Assembly: GCA_001464335.1 (NCBI GenBank) | Contig: LNEV01000005.1 | Location: forward strand, 1-64,000 | DNA length: 64,000 nt | Origin: Rhizobiales bacterium Ga0077545 | Lineage (GTDB): Bacteria > Pseudomonadota > Alphaproteobacteria > Rhizobiales > Methylopilaceae | Reading direction: 5' to 3' | Shown here: positions 24,204-32,663 of the stretch, piece after piece | Layout of the letters: each line of letters begins with the position of its first letter | How positions within the stretch are numbered: the stretch's first letter is position 1 | The notes under the pieces: generated by a model | Told to the model about the DNA's origin: nothing | Databases searched by the model: none | Seen by the model: the letters and a program-made list of their open reading frames with translations, nothing else | Translations under genes and position numbers: made by a program

Positions 24204-24912
24204 CCCGTGTCGGCAGGTCGAAGAACACCTCGCCAGCCTTCAGTGCGATGATCCGATCCGAATAATTGAGGGCATGCTCCATGTCGTGTGTCGTGTAGAC
24301 AAGCGTGATGCCGTGCTCGCGCGCCAGATCGGAAAAGATCTTCATGATGTCGCGGCCGACGGCAGGATCGAGGCTCGCGGCGGGCTCATCGGCGATCAGG
24401 AGTTTGGGGCGGCGGATCAGCGCGCGCGCAATGGCGACGCGCTGCGCCTGCCCGCCGGACAGCTCGTCCGCACGCGATTTTGCCTTTTCCGACAGTTTGA
24501 CTTCGGACAGAACCTGCATGGCCTCCTCGCGCCAGTTGCCTTGCGCCAGCGAATGATGCCAGGCACGCCAGCTACCCGGCAGGCCGAGCTTGCCATGAAT
24601 GACGTTCGTCAAGACGGACTGGCGGCCGACGAGACCGTGGTTCTGGAACACGAAGCCGATCTGCCGCCGCAGACGGTACAGCTGTGCGGATGACGGCGTG
24701 GACGAAAAGCTTTCGCCCAACGTCATGATCTCGCCCTGGCTCGACGGAAGAAGGCCGATCAGGCATTTCAGCAGCGTGGACTTGCCGGCACCGTTCGCGC
24801 CGATCAGCGCAACGCGCTGGTCCGGACTTATGCTGAGCTTTACGCCCGCAAAGACCGATTTCCCGTTGGGATAGGTCTTTGCAAGATCGGACGTGCGGAT
24901 GACTTCCTGCAT
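24163..24912 (-). CDS. phnC: Phosphonate ABC transporter ATPase
   Basis: A 249-residue ATPase starting at ATG 24912 after a strong aggagg site (the in-frame ATG at 24963 lacks one). Walker A is G-A-N-G-A-G-K-S-T, the signature L-S-G-G-Q-A-Q-R-V, Walker B L-L-I-A-D-E-P-A-A-S-L-D. The D-P-A-V-G-R-D-I-M segment and operon partners identify PhnC. It powers uptake of phosphonates, or phosphite/phosphate esters. A hairpin (24990-25017) separates it from phnD. Confidence 0.9.
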   Translation of the reverse strand: MQEVIRTSDLAKTYPNGKSVFAGVKLSISPDQRVALIGANGAGKSTLLKCLIGLLPSSQGEIMTLGESFSSTPSSAQLYRLRRQIGFVFQNHGLVGRQSVLTNVIHGKLGLPGSWRAWHHSLAQGNWREEAMQVLSEVKLSEKAKSRADELSGGQAQRVAIARALIRRPKLLIADEPAASLDPAVGRDIMKIFSDLAREHGITLVYTTHDMEHALNYSDRIIALKAGEVFFDLPTRDVSRAEIDNVFQG

Positions 24913-24989
24913 GATGCCTCCTGGCCTGCCGCCAAGCACATGAAATGACGAAACGTCCGGCACAGCCGGACGGATGACAGACGGAAAGA

Positions 24990-25017
24990 AGCCGGGCGGG
25001 ACAAATCCCGCCCGGCT
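24990..25017 (-). terminator. Hairpin between phnD and phnC
   Basis: A 12-bp perfect stem (24990-25001 with 25006-25017) with a caaa loop starts 8 bases after the phnD stop codon on the minus strand, where it is followed by tcttt. It is strong enough to stop some transcripts, leaving phnD more abundant than phnC and phnE. Confidence 0.75.
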
Positions 25018-25024
25018 TTTGGGC

Positions 25025-25882
25025 TTATTCCACGAAGGCGTTGAACGTATCGACGCCGATCGTGCGGTACATGGAGCGGACGTAATCGTAATCCTCGTCC
25101 TTGATGTCGGTCAGGAAGATGCCGCCCTTGAACTTCTTGTTGTCATCGCCCGTCAGCACGGCGGACATCAGCGCATTGCCATCCTTCAGGAACGCATCGC
25201 GGACCTTGGTGAACACGTCTTCGGACACGTCCTTGCGGGCGACGAGAATGTCGTTCGGCAGATCGCGTCCACGCGCCAGAACGGCAAAGGCCGCATCGGG
25301 AAAGGCTTCGCGGATCGAGCTCAGATGGCCGAAATTGAGGCCGACAGCGGCGATATCGCCACGGATGAGCGCCTCGGCCGCAACGTTGCGGTTGATGATG
25401 ACCGGCTCGTAATCCTCATTGTACTTGATGCCTTGGTCGGTCAGCGCCTGCGCGGGACCGAGATGCTGGGACGTGGAGCCCACCGCACCGAACGCAATTT
25501 TCTTGCCCTTCAGGTCTTCCAGCGTGCGGATCGGCCCGTTCGCCAGCACCGCGATCTGCGCAAAATAATCCGGGCGCTGCCACGCGACGACAATACGCGG
25601 CTGGCTCAGTTCCTTCATGATGACGTATTCAGCCGGTCCCGTAAGCACAAGATCGACGTGCCCCGCATTCATCGCCTCGACAGCCGCCGTGCGCGAGCTG
25701 ACGGGGATCAATTCGATCTCAAGGCCGGTCGATTTTTCGAGCGCCTTCTCAAAGCCGCCGAATTCCTGTTGGAGAGCTTCGAGGCCCTCGATGTCGGTGA
25801 CGGCAAATCGCACCGGATCGGCCGCAGCCGGCAGAAGCGTGACGAGCGTCAACGCGAGGACGGAAGCCATTGTGCGGATCAT
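25025..25882 (-). CDS. phnD: Phosphonate ABC transporter binding protein
   Basis: A 285-residue periplasmic protein of the PhnD family. The ATG at 25882 is chosen because gaggt precedes it by six bases; the signal peptide is M-I-R-T-M-A-S-V-L-A-L-T and cleaves near A-A-A-D. Mature motifs include A-V-E-A-M-N-A-G-H-V-D-L and L-K-G-K-K-I-A-F-G-A-V-G-S-T-S, where the phosph(on)ate oxygens are normally bound. The first gene of phnD-C-E, with a PhnF-type site 14-25 bases upstream of its start. Confidence 0.9.
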   Translation of the reverse strand: MIRTMASVLALTLVTLLPAAADPVRFAVTDIEGLEALQQEFGGFEKALEKSTGLEIELIPVSSRTAAVEAMNAGHVDLVLTGPAEYVIMKELSQPRIVVAWQRPDYFAQIAVLANGPIRTLEDLKGKKIAFGAVGSTSQHLGPAQALTDQGIKYNEDYEPVIINRNVAAEALIRGDIAAVGLNFGHLSSIREAFPDAAFAVLARGRDLPNDILVARKDVSEDVFTKVRDAFLKDGNALMSAVLTGDDNKKFKGGIFLTDIKDEDYDYVRSMYRTIGVDTFNAFVE

Positions 25883-25895
25883 GTTTGACCTCATG

Positions 25896-25907
25896 CTGTA
25901 TAGACAG
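25896..25907. promoter_or_regulatory. PhnF-type operator, copy 1
   Basis: ctgtatagacag; the core tgt-n4-aca is a dyad typical of HutC/PhnF-subfamily GntR repressors. It is identical to the copy at 25928, with 32 bases (about three helical turns) between their starts. A PhnF-type gene is encoded 1.3 kb away. Confidence 0.75.
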
Positions 25908-25927
25908 GAAATGAATAATATGGTTTT

Positions 25928-25939
25928 CTGTATAGACAG
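25928..25939. promoter_or_regulatory. PhnF-type operator, copy 2
   Basis: A second exact copy of ctgtatagacag on the same strand as copy 1. Its position suits control of phnM-phnF, which would make phnF autoregulated. Confidence 0.75.
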
Positions 25940-25991
25940 CAGATGACGCGTTGATGACGTTTCGCACGGCGCGGCCGAATTGGGGACTTTC

Positions 25992-27176
25992 ATGAACTGG
26001 GAAATTGTCGGCGGGCAGGCACTCACTGGTCGCGATCTGAAAAGGCGGGATGTGTTCGTTTCCGACGGCCGGATCCGCGATGAGGCGGTGCCCGGCGCGC
26101 GCGTCCTCGACGCCTCGAATCTCCTGGTGCTCCCGGGCGTGGTCGACATTCACGGCGACGGCTTCGAACGCCAGATGATGCCGCGGCCCGGCGTGCGGTT
26201 CGACACACGCATGGCGCTGAAGGACACCGACCGTCAGCTTGTGGCCAACGGCATCACGACCGCGTTTCACGGCCTGTCCATTTCCTGGGAGCCGGGTCTC
26301 AGATCCGGAGACGCGGCGCGGCATCTGATCGAGACGCTTCTTGAGCTTCGTCCGTCGCTGGGCTGCGACACACGGCTTCATCTGCGCTGGGAGACGTTTG
26401 CCCTCGATGAACTGGCGGATGTATTCGACTGGCTCAAACTGTCGCCGCCCCCCATCCTCGCCTTCAACGACCACACGACCGGCTCGGTGCTGAAAGGCAC
26501 GATCGCGCGCAAGATCGGCCAGATGGCCGAGCGGGCGGGCCTCAGCCGCGAGGATTACATGGCGCTGCTGGACCGCGTCTGGGGCCGTCGTGGCGAAGTC
26601 GAGGATGCCATAGCCGCCCTCGCCGCCACAGCGCATGAAAACGGCAACGTTCTGCTCGCCCATGACGAAGCTTCACCGGAGGTGCGCGCGCACTTCCGTG
26701 CGCTCGGCGTCGTCTCCTCGGAATTTCCGCTGACGCTGGAAACGGCGGCCGCGGCCCGCGCCGCGAGCGAGCATGTCATCCTCGGTGCGCCCAACGTGGT
26801 GCGCGGCGGCAGCCATAACGGCGCGCTCAACGCCACGGACGCGATCCGCCAGGGCCTCTGCACCGTGCTTGCCAGCGATTATCACTATCCCTCGCCGCTG
26901 CACGCTGCGTTCAAGCTCGTGCAAACCGGCGTGGCCGATCTTCCGGCGGCGTGGGCGCTCGTGTCCGGCAATCCGGCCGAGGCGGCAGGGCTTTCCGATC
27001 GCGGACGGATCGGCGACGGACTGCGTGCCGATCTCATTCTCGTCGACGCGAGCGACATGGAGCACCCGGAAGTCGTCGCCACCATGACGCAAGGCCGAAT
27101 CGTTTATTCTCGGCGGATGCTGGAGAAAAGCTCCAGTGCTCACCCCGCGTTCGACCTTGCGGAAACTAACGGGTAA
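25992..27176 (+). CDS. phnM: PhnM-type metallohydrolase
   Basis: A 394-residue amidohydrolase-superfamily protein. In C-P lyase pathways PhnM removes diphosphate from alpha-D-ribose 1-methylphosphonate 5-triphosphate. The metal motif reads V-D-I-H-G-D-G-F-E-R (His54, Asp56), followed by I-L-A-F-N-D-H-T-T-G, L-L-A-H-D-E-A near 220, G-A-P-N-V-V-R-G-G-S-H and L-A-S-D-Y-H-Y-P-S-P near 295, all in PhnM order. The ATG at 25992 is preferred over 25980. The core C-P lyase genes phnG-L are not in this window, so a complete pathway is not shown. Confidence 0.88.
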   Translation: MNWEIVGGQALTGRDLKRRDVFVSDGRIRDEAVPGARVLDASNLLVLPGVVDIHGDGFERQMMPRPGVRFDTRMALKDTDRQLVANGITTAFHGLSISWEPGLRSGDAARHLIETLLELRPSLGCDTRLHLRWETFALDELADVFDWLKLSPPPILAFNDHTTGSVLKGTIARKIGQMAERAGLSREDYMALLDRVWGRRGEVEDAIAALAATAHENGNVLLAHDEASPEVRAHFRALGVVSSEFPLTLETAAAARAASEHVILGAPNVVRGGSHNGALNATDAIRQGLCTVLASDYHYPSPLHAAFKLVQTGVADLPAAWALVSGNPAEAAGLSDRGRIGDGLRADLILVDASDMEHPEVVATMTQGRIVYSRRMLEKSSSAHPAFDLAETNG

Positions 27177-27181
27177 GTCCG

Positions 27182-27958
27182 TTGAACACCAACCTGATCG
27201 ATCATCTGCACGGCACCGCCGACGTCGAAGGTTTCGACGGTCTGATTTTCCGGCCGCGCAGCGACACGGCCATCTGGCAGCAGATCTACGATTACATTCT
27301 CGAACTCATCGACAATGGGTATCTCGGCGCGGGCACCCAGCTCCCCGGCGAAGTTCACCTGGCCGGGAAGCTCGGAGTAACGCGCATCACGCTGCGTCGT
27401 GCCCTGCAGAAGCTGCAGCAGGAAGGCCACCTCACCTCGCGCAAGGGCGTCGGCGTGTTCGTTCGCAGCCCGCCCTCGGCCTTCGTCGTGCGTGACGGCA
27501 GCCGGTTTTCGGAAAGCCTGAGGGCGGATGGAAAGAGCGTCGCGACCAACACGTTCCTGCTGGTCACCGAGCCGGCCAATTCCGAGGCCGCCGCACAGCT
27601 CGGCATCGAACTGGGCAGTCCGGTGATAACGATCAGCCGCGTGCGTACGGCCGACAACCAGCCGATCTATATCAGCACCAAGGTCTTCCCCGCCGCGCTG
27701 CTGCCGGATTTCGAGACGGTCTATTCGCGCCGCCAGTCCGTCACCGATGTCTTCATCGCGCACGGCATCCAGAAATACCGGCGCATCGAAACGCGCATCA
27801 GCGGCGGTTTTGCCACCGGGCATGAGGCGCAATTGCTTCAGTTGACTCCCGGAACGCCCGTTTTCCGCACAAGCTCGATCAACGAAAACGCCGCCGGGGA
27901 CCGCATCGAGTGGACGCGCGGCTGCTGGCTGTTGACCTCGGTCGATTTCATCTTCTGA
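27182..27958 (+). CDS. phnF: PhnF-type GntR/HutC regulator
   Basis: A 258-residue regulator of the GntR family, HutC subfamily. The N-terminal winged helix has I-W-Q-Q-I-Y-D-Y-I and L-P-G-E-V-H-L-A-G-K-L-G-V-T-R-I-T-L-R-R-A; the C-terminal UTRA effector domain includes P-I-Y-I-S-T-K-V-F-P. The start is TTG, five bases after phnM stops, and the two are probably co-transcribed. It most likely represses phnDCE and phnMF through the two ctgtatagacag sites, released by a phosphonate or sugar-phosphonate ligand. Confidence 0.85.
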   Translation: MNTNLIDHLHGTADVEGFDGLIFRPRSDTAIWQQIYDYILELIDNGYLGAGTQLPGEVHLAGKLGVTRITLRRALQKLQQEGHLTSRKGVGVFVRSPPSAFVVRDGSRFSESLRADGKSVATNTFLLVTEPANSEAAAQLGIELGSPVITISRVRTADNQPIYISTKVFPAALLPDFETVYSRRQSVTDVFIAHGIQKYRRIETRISGGFATGHEAQLLQLTPGTPVFRTSSINENAAGDRIEWTRGCWLLTSVDFIF

Positions 27959-27961
27959 CGC

Positions 27962-28747
27962 CTAGTCCTGTGCGGCGCGCCGCTTCGCCCGCTCGATCGG
28001 CGCGGCTTGACGCTCGATCTGTGCGGCAAGCGCCTTCGGCAAGCCGGTCGCCGGTTTTCCGGCCGGGCGTGCAAAGCGCCCTGCGCTGGGCGACCTGACA
28101 TTCAGGCGCAGCAGGGACTGGGCCTGCGACACCGCCGCGATGATGGGATCGACCACCGGAACCGGCACGCGATCGGCGATACGCCCGGCAAGCCCTGTCA
28201 GGGGCGCACCGGCCAGGATGACAACATCCGCTCCCAGTTCGCTGACCGCACGACGTGACGTCTCCACGATCTCGCTTTCAAGCTCGGCCTGAACATTCGC
28301 GACCGACGAGAACGCGGCGTCCGGCACGCAGATGCCGACGCATCGCGTGTCGAGACCGGCCTGTGCCACCGCTTCCTCATACCAGGCGCGCATATTCTGC
28401 GAGAACGTCACAAGCGCAAACGTCTTGCCCAGCATGCAGGCCGTCAGCATGCTCGCCTCCGCCATCCCCGTCAGCGGAAGATCGAACAGTTCACGCGCGG
28501 CAAGAAGCCCCGGATCGCCGAAGGCGGCAACAACCACCGCATCCACATCGTCCTGACGCTCCGCGATCATCTCCAGCACGAGATTGCCGGCGATCAGCGC
28601 CTCTGCGCGGCTCGAAATGTAGGGCATTCCCCGATCTGCCGTCATCCCCTCCAGCTCGACGTCGGGCGGGATGGCCGCGCCCGCGGTCGAGACCATCAGA
28701 TCGGTCATCTGCCGGGACATGTTGGGGTTGAGAATAAGTATTTTCAT
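27962..28747 (-). CDS. Asp/Glu-hydantoin racemase-like protein without catalytic Cys
   Basis: A 261-residue protein of the Asp/Glu racemase superfamily, closest in pattern to hydantoin/allantoin racemase (HyuE/HpxA): I-L-N-P-N at the start and A-F-G-D-P-G-L-L-A-A-R-E near 75-86. Both residues that serve as catalytic Cys in that family are replaced: Ala75 in A-A-F-G-D-P and Gly180 in L-A-G-A-P-L. A normal two-base cysteine racemisation therefore seems impossible; the protein may catalyse another reaction or only bind the ligand. A basic Ala/Arg-rich tail of about 35 residues follows the fold. It converges on phnF with three bases between. Confidence 0.75.
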   Translation of the reverse strand: MKILILNPNMSRQMTDLMVSTAGAAIPPDVELEGMTADRGMPYISSRAEALIAGNLVLEMIAERQDDVDAVVVAAFGDPGLLAARELFDLPLTGMAEASMLTACMLGKTFALVTFSQNMRAWYEEAVAQAGLDTRCVGICVPDAAFSSVANVQAELESEIVETSRRAVSELGADVVILAGAPLTGLAGRIADRVPVPVVDPIIAAVSQAQSLLRLNVRSPSAGRFARPAGKPATGLPKALAAQIERQAAPIERAKRRAAQD

Positions 28748-28963
28748 GAACCTGTATCACTCGGTCGATAGAATGAACGAAGAAGCATTCCGCACGGACC
28801 GCAGCCGCGGTCGGGGAGCCCCCGGAGACGTCATCGGCCGCGTGCCGCATGTATGTAAGCGGCGCTCGCGCAGAGAGGCGGCGTCGGAAAATGCGTGCGT
28901 CTGGCTCCAGTATTTCCTATAGAAACCCGAAATCCGATTTATGAGATATTGCGGAGACATGCG

Positions 28964-29803
28964 ATGAAACTTTGCCGTTTTGGTGCTGCCGGAGCCGAAC
29001 GCCCCGGTCTTCTGGACGCCGATGGCAAGATCCGCGATCTCTCCTCGATCATGGACGACATCCGTCCCGGTCACCTCGCGCCGGAAGAGCTTGCACGGCT
29101 GGCGGCGATCGACCCCACGTCCCTGCCGCTCGCCCCCGAAGGCACGAGGCTCGGCGTTCCGTGGACGGGCATATCGAAATATGTGGGCATCGGGCTCAAC
29201 TACACCGATCATGCCCGCGAGGCCGGACTGTCCGTACCCGAGGAGCCGATCATCTTCCTCAAGGCCCCGAGTGCGATCTGCGGCCCGAACGACGACACGA
29301 TGATCCCCAAAGGCGGTTCGAAACTCGATTGGGAGGTCGAACTCGGAATCGTCATCGGCAGCCGCGCGAGCTGTGTCGCCGAAGAGGACGCCGATGCGTT
29401 CATCGCGGGTTATTGCGTCCTCAACGATGTGTCCGAACGCGGCTTCCAGATGCAGTCCTCGCAATGGGACAAGGGCAAGGGCTGCGACACGTTCGGCCCC
29501 GCCGGTCCTTGGCTCGTCACGCGGGACGAGGTGCCCCATCCCGGCAATCTGCGCCTCTGGTCGAAGGTCAACGGGCAGATCCGCCAGGACGGCAACACGG
29601 CCAACCTTATCTTCGGCGTCCACACGCTGGTTTCCTATGTGAGCCATTACATGACGCTCCTGCCCGGAGACGTCATCGCGACCGGAACGCCTGCAGGTGT
29701 GGCGCTGGGCATGAAGCCCGAACCGCAATGGCTGCGCGCCGGAGACAATGTCGAAATCGGCATCGAGGGGCTCGGCATCCAGCAGCAGGTGATCGTCGGC
29801 TGA
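28964..29803 (+). CDS. Fumarylacetoacetate hydrolase family protein
   Basis: A 279-residue FAH-superfamily enzyme (ureidoglycolate lyase / acylpyruvate hydrolase / 2-oxo-hepta-diene-dioate isomerase type). An N-terminal small domain is followed by the core: G-L-N-Y-T-D-H-A near 76, F-L-K-A-P-S-A-I-C-G-P, D-W-E-V-E-L-G-I-V-I-G with the metal-binding acidic residues, and the closing T-G-T-P-A-G-V-A-L-G-M. The start at 28964 is supported by a ggag site; the upstream extension to 28895 is AT-rich non-coding sequence. With hydantoinase and uraD nearby a ureide role is possible, but the substrate is not readable. Confidence 0.87.
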   Translation: MKLCRFGAAGAERPGLLDADGKIRDLSSIMDDIRPGHLAPEELARLAAIDPTSLPLAPEGTRLGVPWTGISKYVGIGLNYTDHAREAGLSVPEEPIIFLKAPSAICGPNDDTMIPKGGSKLDWEVELGIVIGSRASCVAEEDADAFIAGYCVLNDVSERGFQMQSSQWDKGKGCDTFGPAGPWLVTRDEVPHPGNLRLWSKVNGQIRQDGNTANLIFGVHTLVSYVSHYMTLLPGDVIATGTPAGVALGMKPEPQWLRAGDNVEIGIEGLGIQQQVIVG

Positions 29804-29804
29804 G

Positions 29805-31145
29805 TCATGCGGCGCGCGCCCGTGTCCAGAGGGCACGGATTGCGGCATCCGCCTCGCGGCAGATTTCGTCGGCGTTCACCTTGGTAGGTGCGCCGCACTC
29901 GACCACGATCTCGCCATCGACGAGAACCATCTCCACGTCTCGCCCATGCGCGACATGGACGAGATTGCCGAGCGGATTGACGTTCGGCGTCAGATGCGGA
30001 CGGCGGAAATCCAGCGCAACCAGATCCGCCCGTTTGCCGATCTCGATGCTGCCGATTTCGTCTTCCAGACCCATGGCCCGCGCTCCGGCCATGGTTGCCA
30101 TGTCGAACACCGTCTGCGGCTGCCAGTTTTCCGTCACAGCACTGTCCTGGATGCGTCCGGCCGCAAGAGCCCAGCGCATCACCTCGACCATGTCCGCGTG
30201 CATGTTGTCGGTGCCGAGCGTCAGCTTCGCGCCTGCCGCCCGTAGCCTCCCCGTCGGCGCAATGGTCGCGCCCGTCGCATTGCCCTTGGCGATGTGGGCA
30301 ATGTTGATCCCTGCCCGTCCGATCCGGGCGATGTCGTCCGAGCTGACGTGGATGCAGTGCGCCGCGAGCAAAGTGTTATCGAGCAGACCAATATCGTCCA
30401 GCAGCTCGGGCGGGCTTTTTCCGTCGCGTTCGCGGATGCGCGCAAGCTCGACCTTGCTCTGCGACAGATGCGTCGTGACGCGCAGACCCTTGGCGCGCGC
30501 CGTCTCGCCGATCCGCTTCAGGAAGGAAGTCGAGCAGGTGTCTGGCGCATGCGCGGCGAACTGGACCCCGATCCGGTTGTCGCTCCTGCCGTGGTATTTT
30601 TCGGCGAGATCCACCGCGTCCTGAAGTGTCTTGTCGCCAATCGCGTCCCTGTACTCCCAGCGCCCTGACGAAACGCCGCTGAAATCGACATCGTGGATGC
30701 GCCCGCAGGAAAAGACCCGCAGCCCGATGTCGGCCATTGCGGGCGTCACGACATCCGCGTGCACGAACGTGTCGTTGATGAGGGTCGAGCCGAAAAGGAG
30801 GGCTTCGAGCGCGCCGAGCCGGGAGATCGCGTAGGCCTCGTCCGGCCTCACCATATGTCCTTGCGGAATGCCCGGCGTGTAGGCCGGGGCGAAACCGAGA
30901 TCCTCAGCCATGCCACGCACCATTGTGAGATTGGCATGGGTATGGACGTTAACGAACCCCGGCGTCACGACGCGCCCTGGGAGATCGATGGTGCGCACCG
31001 CCTGCGGCAGGGGAACGCCCTCCTTGCGGCTCTCGACACGCGCGATGCGGCCATCCTTCATGCCGATCACCGCGTTTTCGACCATCGGATTGCGAGGGTC
31101 GCCCGTCAGCGCTGTCGCCCCGGAAAGCACAAGATCGTAGGTCAT
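29805..31145 (-). CDS. Amidohydrolase, cytosine deaminase/SAH deaminase type
   Basis: A 446-residue metal-dependent amidohydrolase of the chlorohydrolase/deaminase branch. Metal ligands are seen in F-V-N-V-H-T-H-A-N, V-T-T-H-L-S-Q-S, L-A-A-H-C-I-H and L-G-T-D-N-M-H. The A-G-I-N-I-A-H-I-A-K-G-N segment is typical of the group. The ATG at 31145 follows gagag and sits 7 bases after the ABC ATPase stop; an ATG at 31169 inside that gene would add eight residues. It is the last gene of the operon headed by the binding protein at 33545, so the transported compound is probably its substrate or a precursor. Confidence 0.85.
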   Translation of the reverse strand: MTYDLVLSGATALTGDPRNPMVENAVIGMKDGRIARVESRKEGVPLPQAVRTIDLPGRVVTPGFVNVHTHANLTMVRGMAEDLGFAPAYTPGIPQGHMVRPDEAYAISRLGALEALLFGSTLINDTFVHADVVTPAMADIGLRVFSCGRIHDVDFSGVSSGRWEYRDAIGDKTLQDAVDLAEKYHGRSDNRIGVQFAAHAPDTCSTSFLKRIGETARAKGLRVTTHLSQSKVELARIRERDGKSPPELLDDIGLLDNTLLAAHCIHVSSDDIARIGRAGINIAHIAKGNATGATIAPTGRLRAAGAKLTLGTDNMHADMVEVMRWALAAGRIQDSAVTENWQPQTVFDMATMAGARAMGLEDEIGSIEIGKRADLVALDFRRPHLTPNVNPLGNLVHVAHGRDVEMVLVDGEIVVECGAPTKVNADEICREADAAIRALWTRARAA

Positions 31146-31152
31146 CGGACTC

Positions 31153-31944
31153 TCAGCGATGGAGGACATGTTTCAGGAAATTCTGCGTCTTTTCCTGACG
31201 CGGCGCAGTGAAGATATCTTCCGGAGCCCCTTCCTCGACAATGTAACCGTCCGCCATGAAGATCAGGCGGTCGGCCACCTGCCGCGCAAAAGTCATTTCG
31301 TGCGTCACGACAATCATCGTCATGCCCTCCAGCGCGAGCTCGCGCATGACGTCAAGCACCTCCTGCACGAGTTCGGGATCGAGCGCCGACGTCGGCTCAT
31401 CGAACAGGATAAGGCTGGGCTCCATGGCAAGCGCGCGGGCAATCGCAACGCGCTGCTGCTGACCTCCGGAAAGCTGGGAGGGCCGCTTGTGCATATGATC
31501 GGCCAGGCTAACGCGGTTCAGTTCGCGCTCGGCGCGTGCTTCGGCTTCTGCCCTGGACAATCCGAGAACCTTGCGCGGTCCAATCGCCACGTTCTGCACG
31601 GCCGTGAGATGAGGAAACAGATTGAAACGCTGGAAAACAAAACCGAACTTGCGTCTTTGCTCGGCCAGCTCGCGCGCGCCGGCAGGCACGAACGCCCCGC
31701 CTGTCCCGATAAAGCTGCCGCCGACCGTCTCGCCGTCCAGCATGACCGCGCCTCCGGATGGCTCTTCCAGATGGTTGAGGCACCGCAACACCGTCGTCTT
31801 GCCGGACCCGGACGGCCCGATCAGCACCATGGTTTCTCCCGCCATGAGGTCGAACGATATGCCTTTCAGAATTTCGCGGTCGCCGAAGCTCTTGCGCAGA
31901 TCGCGCACTGACAGGAGCGGCGTCCGGACTGTTTTCGCGTTCAT
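31153..31944 (-). CDS. Polar amino-acid-type ABC transporter ATPase
   Basis: A 263-residue ATPase of the GlnQ/HisP type: Walker [10 protein letters not shown], the Q-loop region [12 protein letters not shown], signature L-S-G-G-Q-Q-Q-R-V, Walker [14 protein letters not shown], and V-T-H-E-M-T-F-A. A short insertion near 65-85 (G-S-F-I-G-T-G-G-A) is seen in some opine/ectoine-type members. The start at 31944 lies four bases after the permease stop. Energises the system encoded at 31949-33545. Confidence 0.9.
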   Translation of the reverse strand: MNAKTVRTPLLSVRDLRKSFGDREILKGISFDLMAGETMVLIGPSGSGKTTVLRCLNHLEEPSGGAVMLDGETVGGSFIGTGGAFVPAGARELAEQRRKFGFVFQRFNLFPHLTAVQNVAIGPRKVLGLSRAEAEARAERELNRVSLADHMHKRPSQLSGGQQQRVAIARALAMEPSLILFDEPTSALDPELVQEVLDVMRELALEGMTMIVVTHEMTFARQVADRLIFMADGYIVEEGAPEDIFTAPRQEKTQNFLKHVLHR

Positions 31945-31948
31945 CGGA

Positions 31949-32602
31949 TCACCACTGCGGGAGACGGCGTTCGAGGACGCGCGACGCGTAGGAAAGGCTG
32001 GAAATGATGACGTAATAATAGATCGCCAGCAGCGTGAAGATTTCCAGCGGCACGAAGTGCGAGGCAATGATGGCCTGCCCCGATCGCGTCAGTTCGTAGA
32101 CGGAGATCACCGACAGCAGCGACGTGTTCTTCAGCAGTGTGATGAGATCGTTCGTCAGCGCCGGGACCATCGGGCGGAACGATTGAGGAAGCAATATGTA
32201 CATAAGAATCTTGCCGCGCGTCATGCCGATGGACATGGCGGCCTCGGTCTGCCCCTTCTCGACCGAACCGACCGTGCCGCGCACGACTTCCGCGACATAT
32301 CCCGCGCAGTTCAGCGACAGGGCAATAACGCCTGCCCAGAACTCGCCGAGCCGCAGCCCCATCACCGGCAGTCCGAAAAACACGATGAAAATCTGGATCA
32401 GCAGCGGCGTGCCACGAATGAAATCGACATAAGCGCGCACGAGAAAGCGCACCAGGGGCCAGCCCCCGAGCGACAGCAACCCAAGAACAATTCCGCCTGC
32501 GAGCCCCAGCACGGCAGCGACGGCGCCGATCTTCAGCGTCATCATCGTGCCCTGCAGAAGCAGGGGCGCGGCCATCTGTATGATAGCCCAATCGAAATTC
32601 AT
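31949..32602 (-). CDS. Polar amino-acid-type ABC transporter permease
   Basis: A 217-residue inner-membrane permease of the HisMQ family with about five helices, the [15 protein letters not shown] segment and the [11 protein letters not shown] coupling loop. The ATG at 32602 is best placed relative to an agga site; an ATG two codons earlier (32608) is also possible. Only one permease gene is present, so it probably works as a homodimer. Confidence 0.88.
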   Translation of the reverse strand: MNFDWAIIQMAAPLLLQGTMMTLKIGAVAAVLGLAGGIVLGLLSLGGWPLVRFLVRAYVDFIRGTPLLIQIFIVFFGLPVMGLRLGEFWAGVIALSLNCAGYVAEVVRGTVGSVEKGQTEAAMSIGMTRGKILMYILLPQSFRPMVPALTNDLITLLKNTSLLSVISVYELTRSGQAIIASHFVPLEIFTLLAIYYYVIISSLSYASRVLERRLPQW

Positions 32603-32628
32603 GACCATGTCCTGACAAAGAGAAGGAT

Positions 32629-32656
32629 GCGGAGCACGGGAGAGCGCGTGCCCCGC
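32629..32656 (-). terminator. Hairpin between binding-protein and permease genes
   Basis: A 10-bp stem with one mismatch (gcggagcacg 32629-32638, cgtgccccgc 32647-32656) starts eight bases after the binding-protein stop codon on the minus strand. It has the same placement as the hairpins after urtA, phnD, the NitT-type binding protein and dctP. Confidence 0.55.
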
Positions 32657-32663
32657 CCCGCTT

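Larger units (their letters stand above)
25883..25991. promoter_or_regulatory. Divergent phnD / phnM control region
   Basis: A 109-base AT-rich gap holding two direct copies of ctgtatagacag. The left copy lies close to phnD and the right copy 53-64 bases from the phnM start. A single regulator bound at both sites could silence both directions. Confidence 0.75.
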
